From Schistocephalus solidus (Eukaryota > Platyhelminthes > Cestoda > Diphyllobothriidea > Diphyllobothriidae), in the NCBI GenBank assembly GCA_017591395.1, contig WEDG01004599.1, positions 1-64,000 on the forward strand: DNA of 64,000 nt. Reading direction: 5' to 3'. Below, piece by piece: positions 44,176 through 55,239 of the stretch; within the stretch, counting starts at the first letter, position 1, and every line of letters begins with the position of its first letter. Below the pieces are notes generated by a model. It searched no databases and was not told where the DNA came from. It worked only from the letters and a program-made list of their open reading frames with translations. A program made the translations under genes and the position numbers.

Positions 44176-44690
44176 TAGATAATTTAGTTATTATTTAGTT
44201 ATTTAGTAATAATTCAGTATAATTCAGTAAATATAAGGGAAATAGGCAGAGCCTTTGACAACCCTATTTACAGATAGACGCTAGCAAAACAAGCAAATGT
44301 TACATGGCGATAGTCGTTTTAGTATATCGATCATTGCTGTCGACTAAATATATGTTCATCAAGTAAAAATGCATCAAGTCTTCTTTTAAACATTTCTACG
44401 CTTTCAGCCTGAACAACTGAGGCTGGCAGTTTGTTCCATTCGTCAATCACCCGTTGGGAAAAGAAGTTGGCCCGCACTTCAAGTTTGGCGTGATTTCTTT
44501 TCAGTTTGTATTGGTGACCTCGGAGACTTGTCATGTTTGCCAATTCGAAAACGTTGGCCATCTGAAGAGAACAATCAAATCCTCTGACAAGTTTGAAGAC
44601 TAAGATCATATCCCCTCTGTTTTGCCTATAAGAGAGAGGAAATTTTTAAGTCTTTCTAGGCGGCCCTCATAGGGTAGGCGTCCAAGGGCG

Positions 44691-45416
44691 TCACGCCTGA
44701 ACGCAATATTCCAACAACAGCCGGATAAATGTTCCAAACACACGCCCAAAAAGCTCTCCGTCAAAATTAACGAAGGACCTCCTGATTGCGCCTAAAATAC
44801 ACATAGCTTTCTTTGCGATATTCGCACAGTGCGACGATGGTTTGAGAGTTGGTGTTATCCATATACCCAAGTCCTTTAGAATATTTACCTCCTGGAGTTG
44901 GTGACCACTGATGAAGTACTGGTATTCAAACCTAATCATCCTTCTGGAACTAGACCGCAGTCGGATTATTTGGCATTTGTTAAGATTAAGGTTCAGCAGC
45001 CACTCATCACACCATGTTTGCAAGCGATCTAAGTTTTGTTGTAATTTCTGCGCATCCTCCGGTTTTTCAATCGAGTTCCATAACTTCAAATCGTCAGCGA
45101 ACATTACCTTCTCGCATTTCAGACAATCCAGGCAGTCGTTTTCGTATATCAGAAACAAAATGGGACCCAGAACGCTGCCCTGCGGAACTTCGCTGTGAAC
45201 GGTTTCCCAGTGAGACTTGGCTTCTCCGATACAAACACGCTGGCGCCTGTCTGTGAGAAAGTCGGCCAACCATTTGAGTAGGTTGCCAGTCACACCCATT
45301 TGACGGAGCTTAAATATCAGACGTTTGTGTGGAACCCTGTCAAAGGCTTTGCTAAAGTCAATGTAGACCGCATCGACTGACAAACCCATTTCTAATGATT
45401 TTGTCCAAATTTCCAT
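44691..45416 (-). CDS. LINE Y (left) RT palm
   Basis: 241 codons, the most intact LINE RT frame here: YIDFSKAFDRVPHKRLIFKL, QGSVLGPILFLIYENDCL, KVMFADDLKLW (catalytic ADD), LNLNLNKCQIIRLRS, then KDLGIWITPTLKPSSHC. Residue changes relative to the right copy are scattered and mostly conservative. The RT C-terminus continues as 44,331-44,609. Confidence 0.88.
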   Translation of the reverse strand: MEIWTKSLEMGLSVDAVYIDFSKAFDRVPHKRLIFKLRQMGVTGNLLKWLADFLTDRRQRVCIGEAKSHWETVHSEVPQGSVLGPILFLIYENDCLDCLKCEKVMFADDLKLWNSIEKPEDAQKLQQNLDRLQTWCDEWLLNLNLNKCQIIRLRSSSRRMIRFEYQYFISGHQLQEVNILKDLGIWITPTLKPSSHCANIAKKAMCILGAIRRSFVNFDGELFGRVFGTFIRLLLEYCVQA

Positions 45417-45458
45417 GGATGTGAGCAGGTTTGTGAGGCAGGATCGACCACTTCGAAA

Positions 45459-45887
45459 TCAATGTTGATATGAACTTAGCAAGTTATTCTCTTCACGACG
45501 TCTCATCAGTTCCGTTTTGATTATCTTCTCCATCATTTTGCAACAGATAGTTGTGAGGCTGATTGGTCGGAAACTGTTTGGTGATGTCCTCTCTCCTCCT
45601 TTATAGATAGGGGTTATGTTGGCTATCTTCCACTCGGTAGGCAGAGCCCCCGCCTCCATCGAACTGTCAAATATCTTGGAGAGCGGAGAGGCCAGCTGGT
45701 CTGTGAGTTCATTGAGAACTTTTGCGGATATACCATCTGGGTCAGGTGATTTAGTGGGCATTAGCTGTTTCAGAGTTTTTCTTACTGTGTCCATTGGGAA
45801 CGACACCATGCTTATTTTGTTTGTAGATGTGGCTGTACTGTAGTATTGGTCCTCGTCAAAAGGTGGTTCCTCGGTATACACGGACAT
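45459..45887 (-). CDS. LINE Y (left) RT fingers
   Basis: 142 codons with SPDPDGISAKVLNELTDQ, SMEAGALPTEWKIANITPIY and PISLTTICCKMMEKIIKTEL. It is separated from the palm by a one-base shift near 45,440. Confidence 0.82.
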   Translation of the reverse strand: MSVYTEEPPFDEDQYYSTATSTNKISMVSFPMDTVRKTLKQLMPTKSPDPDGISAKVLNELTDQLASPLSKIFDSSMEAGALPTEWKIANITPIYKGGERTSPNSFRPISLTTICCKMMEKIIKTELMRRREENNLLSSYQH

Positions 45888-46455
45888 AAAGAAATTGGAT
45901 AAGAGGCTGGTCTTATCAGAGTTATCAGTTAACCTGTTTCCCTGATTGTCTTTAAGACAAGGAATGCAGTCGCGATTTCGTTTTGCCTTATTAACGTTAG
46001 CATAAAACCTTTTCGAATTTCTTGGTATGTCATTGATTATTTCTGACTCAAAGGCTGATCTTTATTTTCTCAGAAGATTCCGACACCGATTTCGCTGTTT
46101 CTTAACAGCAGAAAAATGTTCGGGTTGTTGATATCTGGCATATGTTCTCCACAGTCTTCTTTTCTTCTTGAGATTCTCTTTTATTTCCAATGTCACCCAC
46201 TCGGTTCGGGAGACGCACGATCGCCTTTTAAGTGGGCAAAATTTCTCTATCAACTGCTGAATCAATTTACTAATGAAGAACCAGGCAGCATTTGGGTAGG
46301 TACATGTGTAGGGCTCTAGTCTATCCCATTCAGTAATTCTTTCATTTGGGATAATCCCCTTTCCATACATTTCTCTGCCTAACTGCACGACGTTTGGGTA
46401 CAGAGAAATGACTGTACTCCCAAGCTAGAACACAATGATCACTTCGTCCAAGCGG

Positions 46456-46767
46456 CTAGTAAGAACTTAATGCAAGGATGCAATTGTTGTCTCTTCTAAA
46501 AATTAGATCCAAACAGCTTGACTGCTGCCCATTTCGGAACCGCGTCTTCATTGTGACATGTTGGGTAAGAAACTCGTCATTTTTCAACTGTAGTAATTTC
46601 CTTTTGAATGAATTTTCCGATTGCGAGCAGTACATTGACACCCAATCGATATCGGGAGCGTTGAAATCTCCAAGAATTAATAAGTGTTTGCTACGGCAGA
46701 TTTGCTTTACCTCTGTGATGAGTGCTTCGTCCATGTCCGTTCGCTGTCCTGGGGGTCGATATACCAC
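46456..46767 (-). CDS. LINE Y (left) endonuclease, C-terminal part
   Basis: MVYRPPGQRTDMDEALI, LLILGDFNAPDIDWVSMY, FLTQHVTMKTRFRNGQQSSC and LDLIF. The Asn/Asp motif of the AP-endonuclease is kept. The N-terminal half lies beyond the W insertion. Confidence 0.8.
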   Translation of the reverse strand: MVYRPPGQRTDMDEALITEVKQICRSKHLLILGDFNAPDIDWVSMYCSQSENSFKRKLLQLKNDEFLTQHVTMKTRFRNGQQSSCLDLIFRRDNNCILALSSY

Positions 46768-46905
46768 GGCAATATGGAGGTCTGGTTGGTTTGGGACTTT
46801 TAGTTAAAGACAAATTATTTCGCAGGACGAAATCCTATTTGGCGAGGGCCCATCCGGAATGAAGTCAATGCCTTCTCGTATAAACATTGCGATTCCACCA
46901 CCCCT

Positions 46906-47631
46906 ATGTCCGTTTCTATCCATGCGGATAAGCTGAAAACCGTCTATTCTGACTTCTGTGTCTGCGTTGTTAAGGACCTGGGCATATCATATTCCAACGG
47001 TCTCAATCTTTCAGAGCATTGCGCCCTGATTGTCTCCAAAGCACGCAGAACTGCCGGGTTTATCCTCCAAAATTTAAAAACTATTGATATTAGACTTCGC
47101 CTTTATAAAATGTACGTTAGACCTGGCCTGGAATACTGCTCGTTTCTATTTAGCCTTCTGCGCGCTAGCGAATGGAAGAAAATAGAATCGGTCCTACACT
47201 TCTTCACGAAAAGAATTTTATCGTTGGAGCACCGTAATCTGTCGTATCAAGAACGCTGTGGGCTTGTTAACATTGATCCCTTATGGTTTCGCCGAGTGCA
47301 GAAGGGACTATTTTTGCTGTTTAAGCTTTTGAATAATCGTACATTTAATCCCCTTATCACTGTGAGGCAGCTTGACCATCCTCGGCGCAGCAGTCATCGC
47401 AATGTCTTTTTATTTCTTCCATTAGCTCGCACAGTTAAGTATCGACGGTTCTTTTCGGTAAACGCCATGGCCATGTGGAATAAACTTCCCCATAATATAA
47501 AAGTCCAACGGAGTTATTCTTTGTTTAAGATTACCATTACTAGTTTTTTGCATTCAGAACAGTTTCCAAGAATTCTGGGCGCCGACACGGTAGAATCTGT
47601 TTTCCTGTTCGGCGGAGTGCGCGGCATCTGA
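46906..47631 (+). CDS. LINE W RT C-terminal domain (chimeric start)
   Basis: 241 codons open, but the first ~20 residues are antisense LINE Y. True W sequence starts near 46,967. The domain is the thumb/C-terminal part with LGISYS, YVRPGLEY, FTKRILSLEHRNLSYQERCG and MWNKLP motifs typical of Jockey/CR1-type RTs. No frame break, suggesting a younger insert than its host. Confidence 0.82.
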   Translation: MSVSIHADKLKTVYSDFCVCVVKDLGISYSNGLNLSEHCALIVSKARRTAGFILQNLKTIDIRLRLYKMYVRPGLEYCSFLFSLLRASEWKKIESVLHFFTKRILSLEHRNLSYQERCGLVNIDPLWFRRVQKGLFLLFKLLNNRTFNPLITVRQLDHPRRSSHRNVFLFLPLARTVKYRRFFSVNAMAMWNKLPHNIKVQRSYSLFKITITSFLHSEQFPRILGADTVESVFLFGGVRGI

Positions 47632-48004
47632 ACTCGATCCCAGGTGTTACCTTGAGGGATACGGCACCGTCTCTGCAGCCTGCACCCGTTGACTTCTTGG
47701 GCAGACAGTGAGCGACCGTACACGGATGCTTTCTTGCCTGAGGCCGAATCCCGGTTCCTAGCAAAGACAGAGAGACTGCATACAGACTGCAATTGTGTTA
47801 GCCCTTCCCTGATCTGAATTGCTATCATCCTTACAGCCGGCAGTTTTTTCTCCTTAATAACATGAAAATAGGAAAAACACTTATAATGATATATATTCGG
47901 GAGTTTTTTTTCACTGCCAGCCTCTACCCACTGAATATTTCATCTGACAATACCTGTAAACCGGTATTAAATACAACTATTATTATTTTATTATTATTAT
48001 TATT
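46967..48004 (+). mobile_element. LINE W, 5'-truncated, inserted in LINE Y
   Basis: A 1,038-bp insert splits the Y endonuclease between TCTGCG (46,966) and ATTTAACC (48,005). The intact right Y copy shows the uninterrupted sequence with about 8 bp between those points. Its frame (to 47,631) is the RT C-terminal region (VKDLGISYSNGLNLSEHCAL, YKMYVRPGLEYCSFLF, NAMAMWNKLPHNI). It ends in (ATT)n. No target duplication is seen. Confidence 0.85.
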
Positions 48005-48205
48005 ATTTAACCATGTTTCAGTTAGAACTATGAAGTCAGGTTGTAAATGGTCCACGACCAGTTTAATTTAATCCATTTTGTTCAATAGACTGCACATTTG
48101 TGTACATCAATTTTAATCTTGTTTTCTTCCCTCGATTTCTGAAGATTTTTGGTTCTTTCTTCCACATGGCGATTTTTGCTAGATATTTCACCAGATATAT
48201 CCAGT

Positions 48206-49880
48206 TATTATTTATTTTTGTGTCTATTACTTGTTTCCCCTGCGCTTTATATGCGTTTATGTACACACGATTTTTTCGGTGAGATGTTTACTTCAGAACC
48301 TTCGCTTTTTGTTCAATTAGTCTTTCAACGGTTGAGGCAGCCACTGGGGTCTGTTGCGTGGCCCTCTTTCATGAAACTAGGTGGTGCTTTCTGAGAATAA
48401 CCTGTGATCAATCACTGAACCATTTCCTATCCTCCCCCATATCAGCAGGAAGAGTTGATTCCCGATTCATTTCGTTTGTTTCGGCCTCAAATTGATTGAC
48501 GTCACCAGGCAACTATTTCTACTAATGGTGGTGGACTTTCAAAGCAAAAAAGATTGAATAGTCTCAGTGATGCAAGACGCGGTCATTTTGACCTCAGGAA
48601 GGTAGAAATTGCACCTCAACAACGCTGTCCAGCGTTTTTCCAAGCACCAGGTCCACTGCCACTCATGCACCCTTGTGGAAAATAATGAAGCGGCCAGTTG
48701 GGAGGGGATAGTCGTGGTATTTATTACACGATTAACAGTGGTAAAAGAACGAGGTGCTCGTGGCCAGGAAGCTATAGCAATTTCTTCTAGAAAGCGTGCT
48801 TGTTCATTTTACATGCACGATGGGGACTTTTCCGAGTGAAACATGACGAAAACGTTCATAGATATGGGTATGACTGTTTATTTATAATAAGGAAACAGAG
48901 AATTCTCACGGTTGGATACGCAGAAGGTACAGAACGTAATCTGCGTATAAATATTGCGTAGTTTGGGAAAACAAACGCGTTTTTATAACAATGTACACAT
49001 TTCTATTATATGAATATGCAATAATATGAATACGGGATGGCAGACAAAGGGAGGGACGATACGTGAGTTAACGGCATTGGTTGCGTTAAAACCGTAGTAT
49101 AGAAAGTTGTCACCACGTGCTCTTATAGAAACTTCAAGAACCATGTACACTCCATAGAACGGTCTAGAAGACGAGCCCCTTATAAAGTTTCTACTCATAA
49201 TAATATAGTTCAAAAATTAATAAAGGGGAGATATGTCAAGCTTAAGTTTGTTTTATCTTTCCTCCCCAATATACCCCAAACAATCATTAACGACTGGATC
49301 CGACCTTGATGATGGAGAATCTATAAATACGGGCGATGATTGAGCTCCAAGAACCTTCGGTTTTGGCTGAGTTCAAAGATAGGAATTCCACCGTTGCTGC
49401 CCGTCCTTCGCTCCTCCTGCATTTCTACCGGACATTCTTCCCTTTGATTTAGTATATTTTTGTACCTAGGCATTCTCTTTCCATAGTGTATCGTTGTTAT
49501 TGGGCTTACTAGTATACTGTTACCCATTAACGTCTTCCTCTCCCTCTCTTGGTCACATAGCTATGATCATCTGGACACGTTAATAAGATCCTATTTACGA
49601 AGGATATTCATTCTGAAAAAGTTGGTAAAAGGATAAAAACATTGGTTAAAACCATAAGCCAATGACTACAGCAAGAAACGAAGAAACCCGTTCAAATTTT
49701 GAGTACGAGAAATGAGGCTATGTCGAGTGAAACAGTATGAAACTGTTTAACTCCACCTATTCTTAAAGACAAGCACCACAGGTATGTGCATTTGTTTAAG
49801 GATTAGAAATACAAACATTTATCAACATGTATCTACAACTAAGCAAGAAACGAAGAATGACGTTCAAAATTTGAGATTCC
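48206..49880. other. No gene seen
   Basis: Not matched to LINE Y or other copies. Short frames only. The right-hand end may hold the decayed upstream part of the next LINE. Confidence 0.35.
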
Positions 49881-49899
49881 CCTTAGCTTTTGAGAGCTG

Positions 49900-50860
49900 T
49901 GCTAAGAATCTATGCACAGCAGGATTCCGCAGAAGATCTACTGAATCATCTTGTGGAAAACTTAAGTTACTCCACAGTTATTCAAGAAGGAGCACGCAAA
50001 ATAGAGACCTCGTTCACCTACCGAAGACTGGTGGAAACCTAGAGATTTATGAGGGTGGAGCAAAAGTTGAATAGCTTTCAGTTTTTCAAATTTCCATCTG
50101 CACGAGTTTAAGCTCATTTGTTCCTCCTGACTTCAACTTCGATGAGGGTCAAACGATTGAGGCTGTTTGTTTTGAAGAAGCAATTGTTTGTAAAGAGTTG
50201 TCGATGATAAATAAGTCAAAATCACCTGGTTCAGATGACGTAACGCCGAAATTTCTAAAGGAATAAGCTGCCTAAGTAGCCAAAACGCTGACCATACTCT
50301 TCAATCCTTGTTTGAAACCAACTGTTTAACCACCGAGTGGAAAGCTGTACGGATCACACCACTGTATAAAGGTGGCAGCATTTTCTACGGAAATAATTAA
50401 AAACAAATCAACTACACTTCGATTTAATGCAAAATCAGGAAAAATAATTAAGCGCGAGTTAATGCACTTCTGATAGCAGCATAAACTATTATTAAATGCG
50501 CAGCATGGACTAAGGGAGTCATGTCTTGTGTGACGAACTTGCTCTGCTGATTGGAACATTGGACTTGGATAGTTGATGAAGGAAATACGCCGCATTTAGT
50601 CTATATTTACTAAAAGAAGGCATTTGATAGTGTTCCTTATCAGTGACCTCTGGACAAACTCAGTCAACCAGGTGTAAGTGGCAATAATCCGAAATGGATC
50701 TGAACTTTCCTAGTTGGCTGCTCTCAAGTTATTGTTGTCGGTGACCAGCAGTCGGAGGTTGCAGTTGAAAGGGACGTTCCCCGACGCGCCGTCCTTGGCC
50801 CTAATCTGAATGACTGCTTAAGTGAGATGGCGTGTAATGTCGTCATGTTTGTACATTTTT
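49900..50860 (+). pseudogene. LINE Z-like RT fragment, heavily decayed
   Basis: Parallels Z at 34,570-35,470 almost step by step: SYSRRSTQNRDLVHLPKTGG, LEIYEGGAKVE, then KSKSPGSDDVTPKFLKE, a QHG-R-S-C region (50,500), FDSVPYQ (50,625), and the QGSVLG-like region as PRRAVLGP. Many stops; truncated before the catalytic ADD box. Confidence 0.75.
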
Positions 50861-51140
50861 ATTTGATTTTTTTATATTTTTTTCTGTAATAAACGTCTTC
50901 GAAATGCCTTAAACGTAATAATACGGACGCAAGGGGTATTCAAGGCGAAGTACGTTAAGGAAAGGATTCAAATGGAAGGCGTAGGTACCATTTTCGCCGG
51001 TTGCCTTAAATCTCGATTAATCGATATCCACTTGATATATATTTTGCAGCCAAAATAGAAACACCCCCGATAAACATATCGCGATTAATAGATATATAAC
51101 GGACATCTTGAAGTTATGTTAATGATTTTTTCGGAAATTA
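50861..51140. repeat. AT-rich stretch with ATATCG palindromes
   Basis: Contains CGATTAATCGATATC and ATCGCGATTAATAGATATAT at 51,015-51,100, loosely like the cluster at 2,700-2,840. No gene seen. Confidence 0.3.
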
Positions 51141-51149
51141 TTTTTGTGT

Positions 51150-52577
51150 CTGGTGGGTCAAATCATAGCTGTACCATATAAAACGAAGAGCGGGAATGGA
51201 TATGACCGTGGTATAGACCACGGTCAAAAGTATATGCAGTTATTGTGTTCAATACATCTTATGGCGTATTGTTTGATTAAGAACCTGAAGTTCCGGTGGT
51301 TAGAGGCATCAGATCCCTTTCGGTCCAAATGCTTTATTAAATAACTGGCTTTAAAGTGTCCAATTTCATTTAAGAATATGTCTGTATTATTATATGAGAA
51401 AATGTTTCAGTTTTTTTCATAAATTCAGCTGGGCTTTTACTTTTTCTTATATTATTAGGGGGGTATTCCATATAATCGCATATCTCATGGAATGGAAGTT
51501 TGATTGTTGGGCGTTTTTGAATTTGAGGACTCTGATGGTACTTTCGTTATTTCTACTGGCTCGAGGGCCATCGTAATTTGATAGTATATTCGTTCTGAAA
51601 ATATATTGGTCGAGTTTGACCTGGAGCAGGAAAGTAAGACCATTTTGGAGTCTTTGATCCAGAGGGGTCGAAGAATTTATCTAATTTATAAGTCAATATA
51701 TTAACCTTCTATATCGTCACATTTGGACAAAGATCTGGTTAAGCGTCTTTCAATGCCTTCTAATTTCTTCGGCCATCTGAGGGCATTATATCAAAGAAAA
51801 TTGAGCAGAAGTACAGTAGAGGTAATACGTACACTTTCAAAAGATGGGCATTTAGAGTAGATGAGGTGAAATTTTTTCATATGAATCCGCATAGGCTAGT
51901 GGCTTTTGATAATATTAGTTTAAAGTGGGGGTTAACTCAAGAGTATTTTTATAGCTCAGTCCTGAGTCTTTTATGGATAGTGATTCGTTTATTTCGTAAT
52001 CATCAAAAATTATGAGTGGCATTTTTTTCGGAGCAACTATCAATAGATTGCAGTTGGTTTGTGAGAATGGCATTTGCCGTCGGTTACTCCATTCATTAAG
52101 CTTTTTGAGATCTGCTGCGATGTAAATGTGTATATTAGTCACTGTCTGCTCGTCTCAGGAATTCTAGGTGCCAACGTAGTCGAATCGATCTTCCAGATCA
52201 ATGGAGTGCGTGGCATCTGAGCCCGATGGTGCCGTCTCTACAACCTGCAAACTGGGAATTCTTTGCAGACAGCGAGCAACTGTTCATTGATGCACTCTTG
52301 TCTGGAGGAAAATCCTGGTTCCTTAAAAAGACAGAGAGAATGTAAACACACTGCATTTGTGCAAGCCCTTCCCCGTTACGCCCTACGGACAGCAGTTTTC
52401 TGCTGAGTAACAAAAAAATAAGGAAAACCACTAATAATGATTTACTCCCAAGAGTTTTTTCACTGCTAAACTGATCCTTACTGCATATTTCAACTGATAT
52501 TGCCTTTAAACGGGCATAAAATACATTTTGTGAAAATTATTATAAAAACATGCGAGATTTAGATCGTCTGCATATAG
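51150..52577 (-). pseudogene. LINE V, RT C-terminal part (interrupted)
   Basis: Minus strand. FLYADDLNLA (catalytic YADD box, about 52,550-52,577) is separated by a LINE W insert from AADLKKLNEWSNRRQMPFSQ (51,915-52,142), the downstream RT segment, followed by YVLPLLYFCSIFFDI-like sequence near 51,790. Decayed. Left limit approximate. Its 5' side is cut by the tail of repeat R at 52,578. Confidence 0.65.
52143..52555 (+). mobile_element. LINE W 3' end, second copy, nested in LINE V
   Basis: Matches 47,565-48,000 (CAGGAATTCTAGGTGCC versus CAAGAATTCTGGGCGCC, then GTGCGTGGCATCTGA and CAGACAG-GAGC). It carries mostly 3' UTR and a short ATT-rich tail. Inserted between the YADD box and the downstream RT segment of LINE V. 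Confidence 0.75.
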
Positions 52578-53016
52578 AAATAAATAAATAATAAATAAAT
52601 AAACAAATTATATACTTAAGGCACAGAGAGTCCCATCATTTCAAACTTAGTATCGCAGGGAACAAGGTCATCGTGCGCAAAGGAACCACGTATATTTTTG
52701 TTCTCCGGCTTGGACAGTTTGAAAACCGTTAACACTTCGCTTGTGCTGATTCTGACATTAAAACTGCCACTGCACGAACGTAATTGCTCTTTGCAATTTT
52801 CGGGAATTTTTCTTGTGCCGAATTACCTCACAAAATTACATCAAATTGGAATTTGTTTATCACCTTCGTCGACTTGATAAAAACAGCCTCTACACCAATA
52901 CATACTGACAACCGCTCAGTGAACCAAAAGTGCAAAACCCCTTGAAGATCTGAAGTTATCCAGGACCTTTGACCTCTACAAACGGCTGAGTCGTTCCTGA
53001 ATATTCTTCCTATCAT
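52578..53016 (-). repeat. Repeat R, minus-strand copy with (TTTA)n tail
   Basis: From a 62-codon frame (52,828-53,016, RSWITSDLQGVLHFW) down to GGGACTCTCTGTGCCTTAAG and a (TTTA)n tail. The last ~50 bp resemble the 3' terminus of LINE X (6,500-6,575), although the upstream part differs. Likely a LINE relic that shares its 3' end with X. Confidence 0.55.
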
Positions 53017-53539
53017 TTATTGTTTTTTAAAAGTAGTTTTGTACGAATAGGCGCATTTATTGCTCATATTGTTTCTATTGCGGCGTCGTTGGACTTCCGT
53101 TTGAAATTCGTTCGTCTCCAAGCTTTTGATTTTTGGCCAATAATCTGTTCCCAAAGTCAGGACTCAACGAAATAAGTTGTCATTGGATCACATATTGTCC
53201 GTTTATCACGATCAGCCTATAAGTTTTTATAGACATTGTGATATTCAGGCTCACGAAAATTGATATCGGAATCTCGAATAATAAGCTAACTCAGCTTCAT
53301 TTGGATCCTGCCTCATACGGGCTTCAAAAAAACAGTCTCTCGCCAGGAAAGGCGTCTTCATCAGAAAGGAACGGAGAAACACTGGCAAACTCACTTCGAA
53401 GGCTGCATCATTCTTTTCTTCGTATTAGCATTCCATAATGAATTCGGTTCGGAAAAGCACTTCTTTTTGTAATCAGTAAACTATTCGCTTGATAATTTAA
53501 GCTGCTCGTTAAAACTTAATGCATCCTCGTTGAGATCTT
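53017..53539. other. No gene seen
   Basis: Unassigned; probably includes the 5' UTR of LINE Y. Confidence 0.3.
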
Positions 53540-53589
53540 GCTGGCATGGGAAACGCAAATGTTCACGACCCGACCACGCGAGAAAATTA

Positions 53590-53668
53590 TTCACCGCTTC
53601 GGCCAGGACTCGAAACACCAACCTCTCGATTAGCTACCGATGCTCTTGACCGCTTGGCCACGCCCGGG
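53590..53668 (-). repeat. Antisense tRNA-like segment in LINE Y 5' region
   Basis: Minus strand: box A-like TGGCCAAGCGGTCAAGAGC (perfect TRGCNNAGYGG) and box B-like GTTTCGAGTCC, spaced about 40 bases. The T-arm pairs in 4 of 5 positions with wobble. Placed as in LINE Z, upstream of or within ORF1 and in opposite sense. Confidence 0.5.
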
Positions 53669-54390
53669 AAGACAGTAGACAAAACAAATAGTAAACACTA
53701 CAAAAATAATGATCTCTCCTATCTTTGTAAACCATTTTCGATTTCATGTGACAAAAACTTACCCCGAAATACTCAAGTCACTCTCAGCAGACCGAGAAGA
53801 ACCACAAAGCAGCAATATTGAAGAAAGCAGTGCACTACTGAACATTACGAAAACTAAGCTAAACAGTGAAGGGCTGGCGTGATGGATGCCGAGGACTCAC
53901 AACCAGAGTTTTGAGATTAGAAGGAGACCTCGATCTCCTATCGGAAATAATATCAGTCCTCATAAAAACATAACAAAAATTAACTCGCCGAAACACGATG
54001 CGAATGAGCTGAAAAACATCAGCAAAGCTAGACCATAATCATCGCAAGGAAACGGTAGAAGTCAATAGGCACAACATTAAGCGAAACAAAAAGAGAAAAA
54101 GAACGAAGTCATTAGAACAAACCTCTGAGTCAGTTGAAATACAGATGACCAGAAAGAAAATAAGTGAGGAGGAAATTATATCTTGCGTTTCCCCAGGTTC
54201 GGGAAATCTGGTGCACATAGAATCCGACTGCACAAAAGTAAATCAGCGATCGACGATCTCTGAAAAGTCAAAAAACAGTAATCGTAAGGTATCTTTACTG
54301 CCACGGACGAGCGACAGCAACATGCTCTTTACATGTCCATCGAACTAAAATGAAGCAGGGCATGGTAGCCAGCAAAGTAATGGCGGAAAA

Positions 54391-55130
54391 GTGGCCTGTG
54401 ACTTATCGACAGACCTGGATGACACAAACCAAAATTCAGGTTTCCCGGGTGCTATTCAAGCAAACGCATTGTCAGGAGAACTCACGCTGTTTGAAAGGTC
54501 CATAGAGATGTCTGCAAATCATCCAACAGGCTCATTGATGAAGACAAATTTGAACACAGTATTAAAGACTGTAACAAAGGGCATGATTCAACCTTCCATC
54601 ACTAAAAGAACGCAGGATGCAGAAACGAGTTTTTTCCCTGACAGATCATTTTGCCTGGTAGTTCAGGTAGTCTCAGAGGTTACTGGGGAAACGCCAAAAG
54701 AAAGGGTAAAACAGGATCTGCTGATATTTCAAAATTTATTGAATGATACGCAAGAAACTGGTGTGACAGTCGACATCAAAAAGATCTTTCGATTGGGGCC
54801 TCTCGTTACAAATGAAACGCATGAGGTTCGACCAAGACCATTAAAAGTCGTCTTGGGGACCAAGCAACAGGTAGATCTATTGCTCTCTCGAAAGTCCCGA
54901 CAACGAAAGAATCATCGTGGAGTTTTTTTCAGCCGGATTACTCTCCCACCGATCGGATGAAAATGAGGACACTGGTAGCAGAATTGAAAAGACGTCAATA
55001 CGAGGGGGAACAAAATTTGAAAATTGTAGACAACAAAATAGTCAAAACGGTGCGCTCGTTTTTATGGGAACATCCGGTGAAATTGACGGCAACCACGCCG
55101 GTCAAAAAGCCCCTACCAAATGCCTATAGA
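54391..55130 (+). CDS. LINE Y ORF1 protein
   Basis: Frame 54,391-54,960 continues after a one-base shift as 54,957 onward. The conserved module IKKIFRLGPL, RPRPLKVVLGTKQQ, LLLSRKSRQRKNHRGVFF, then LKRRQYEGEQNLKIVDNKIV matches LINE Z ORF1. The N-terminal portion (53.7-54.3 kb) is readable only in pieces (LVHIESDCTKVN). After the module the same frame runs on into the endonuclease (to 55,436), so ORF1 and ORF2 may have been fused by a lost stop. Confidence 0.72.
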
Positions 55131-55239
55131 TTTGAACCCAGACAGGGAGACTGGATATATCTTGTGAAATATCCAGCAAAAAAATCGCCATGTGGAAGAA
55201 AGAACCAAAAAAATCTTCAGAAATCGAGGGAAGAAAACA

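Larger units (their letters stand above)
44180..48205 (-). mobile_element. CR1/Jockey-like LINE, family Y, left copy (interrupted)
   Basis: Minus strand; 3' terminus near 44,180-44,235 with (TATACTGAAT)-like repeats. Order from the right: endonuclease start (48,204 down to 48,005 and 46,966 on), NFNAPDIDW region (46,456-46,767), linker (46,062-46,388), fingers (SPDPDGISAKVLNEL, 45,459-45,887), palm and C-terminus. It is split by insertion of LINE W (46,967-48,004). 5'-truncated at 48,205, so ORF1 is absent. Protein identity to the right copy is about 95% by eye. Confidence 0.88.
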
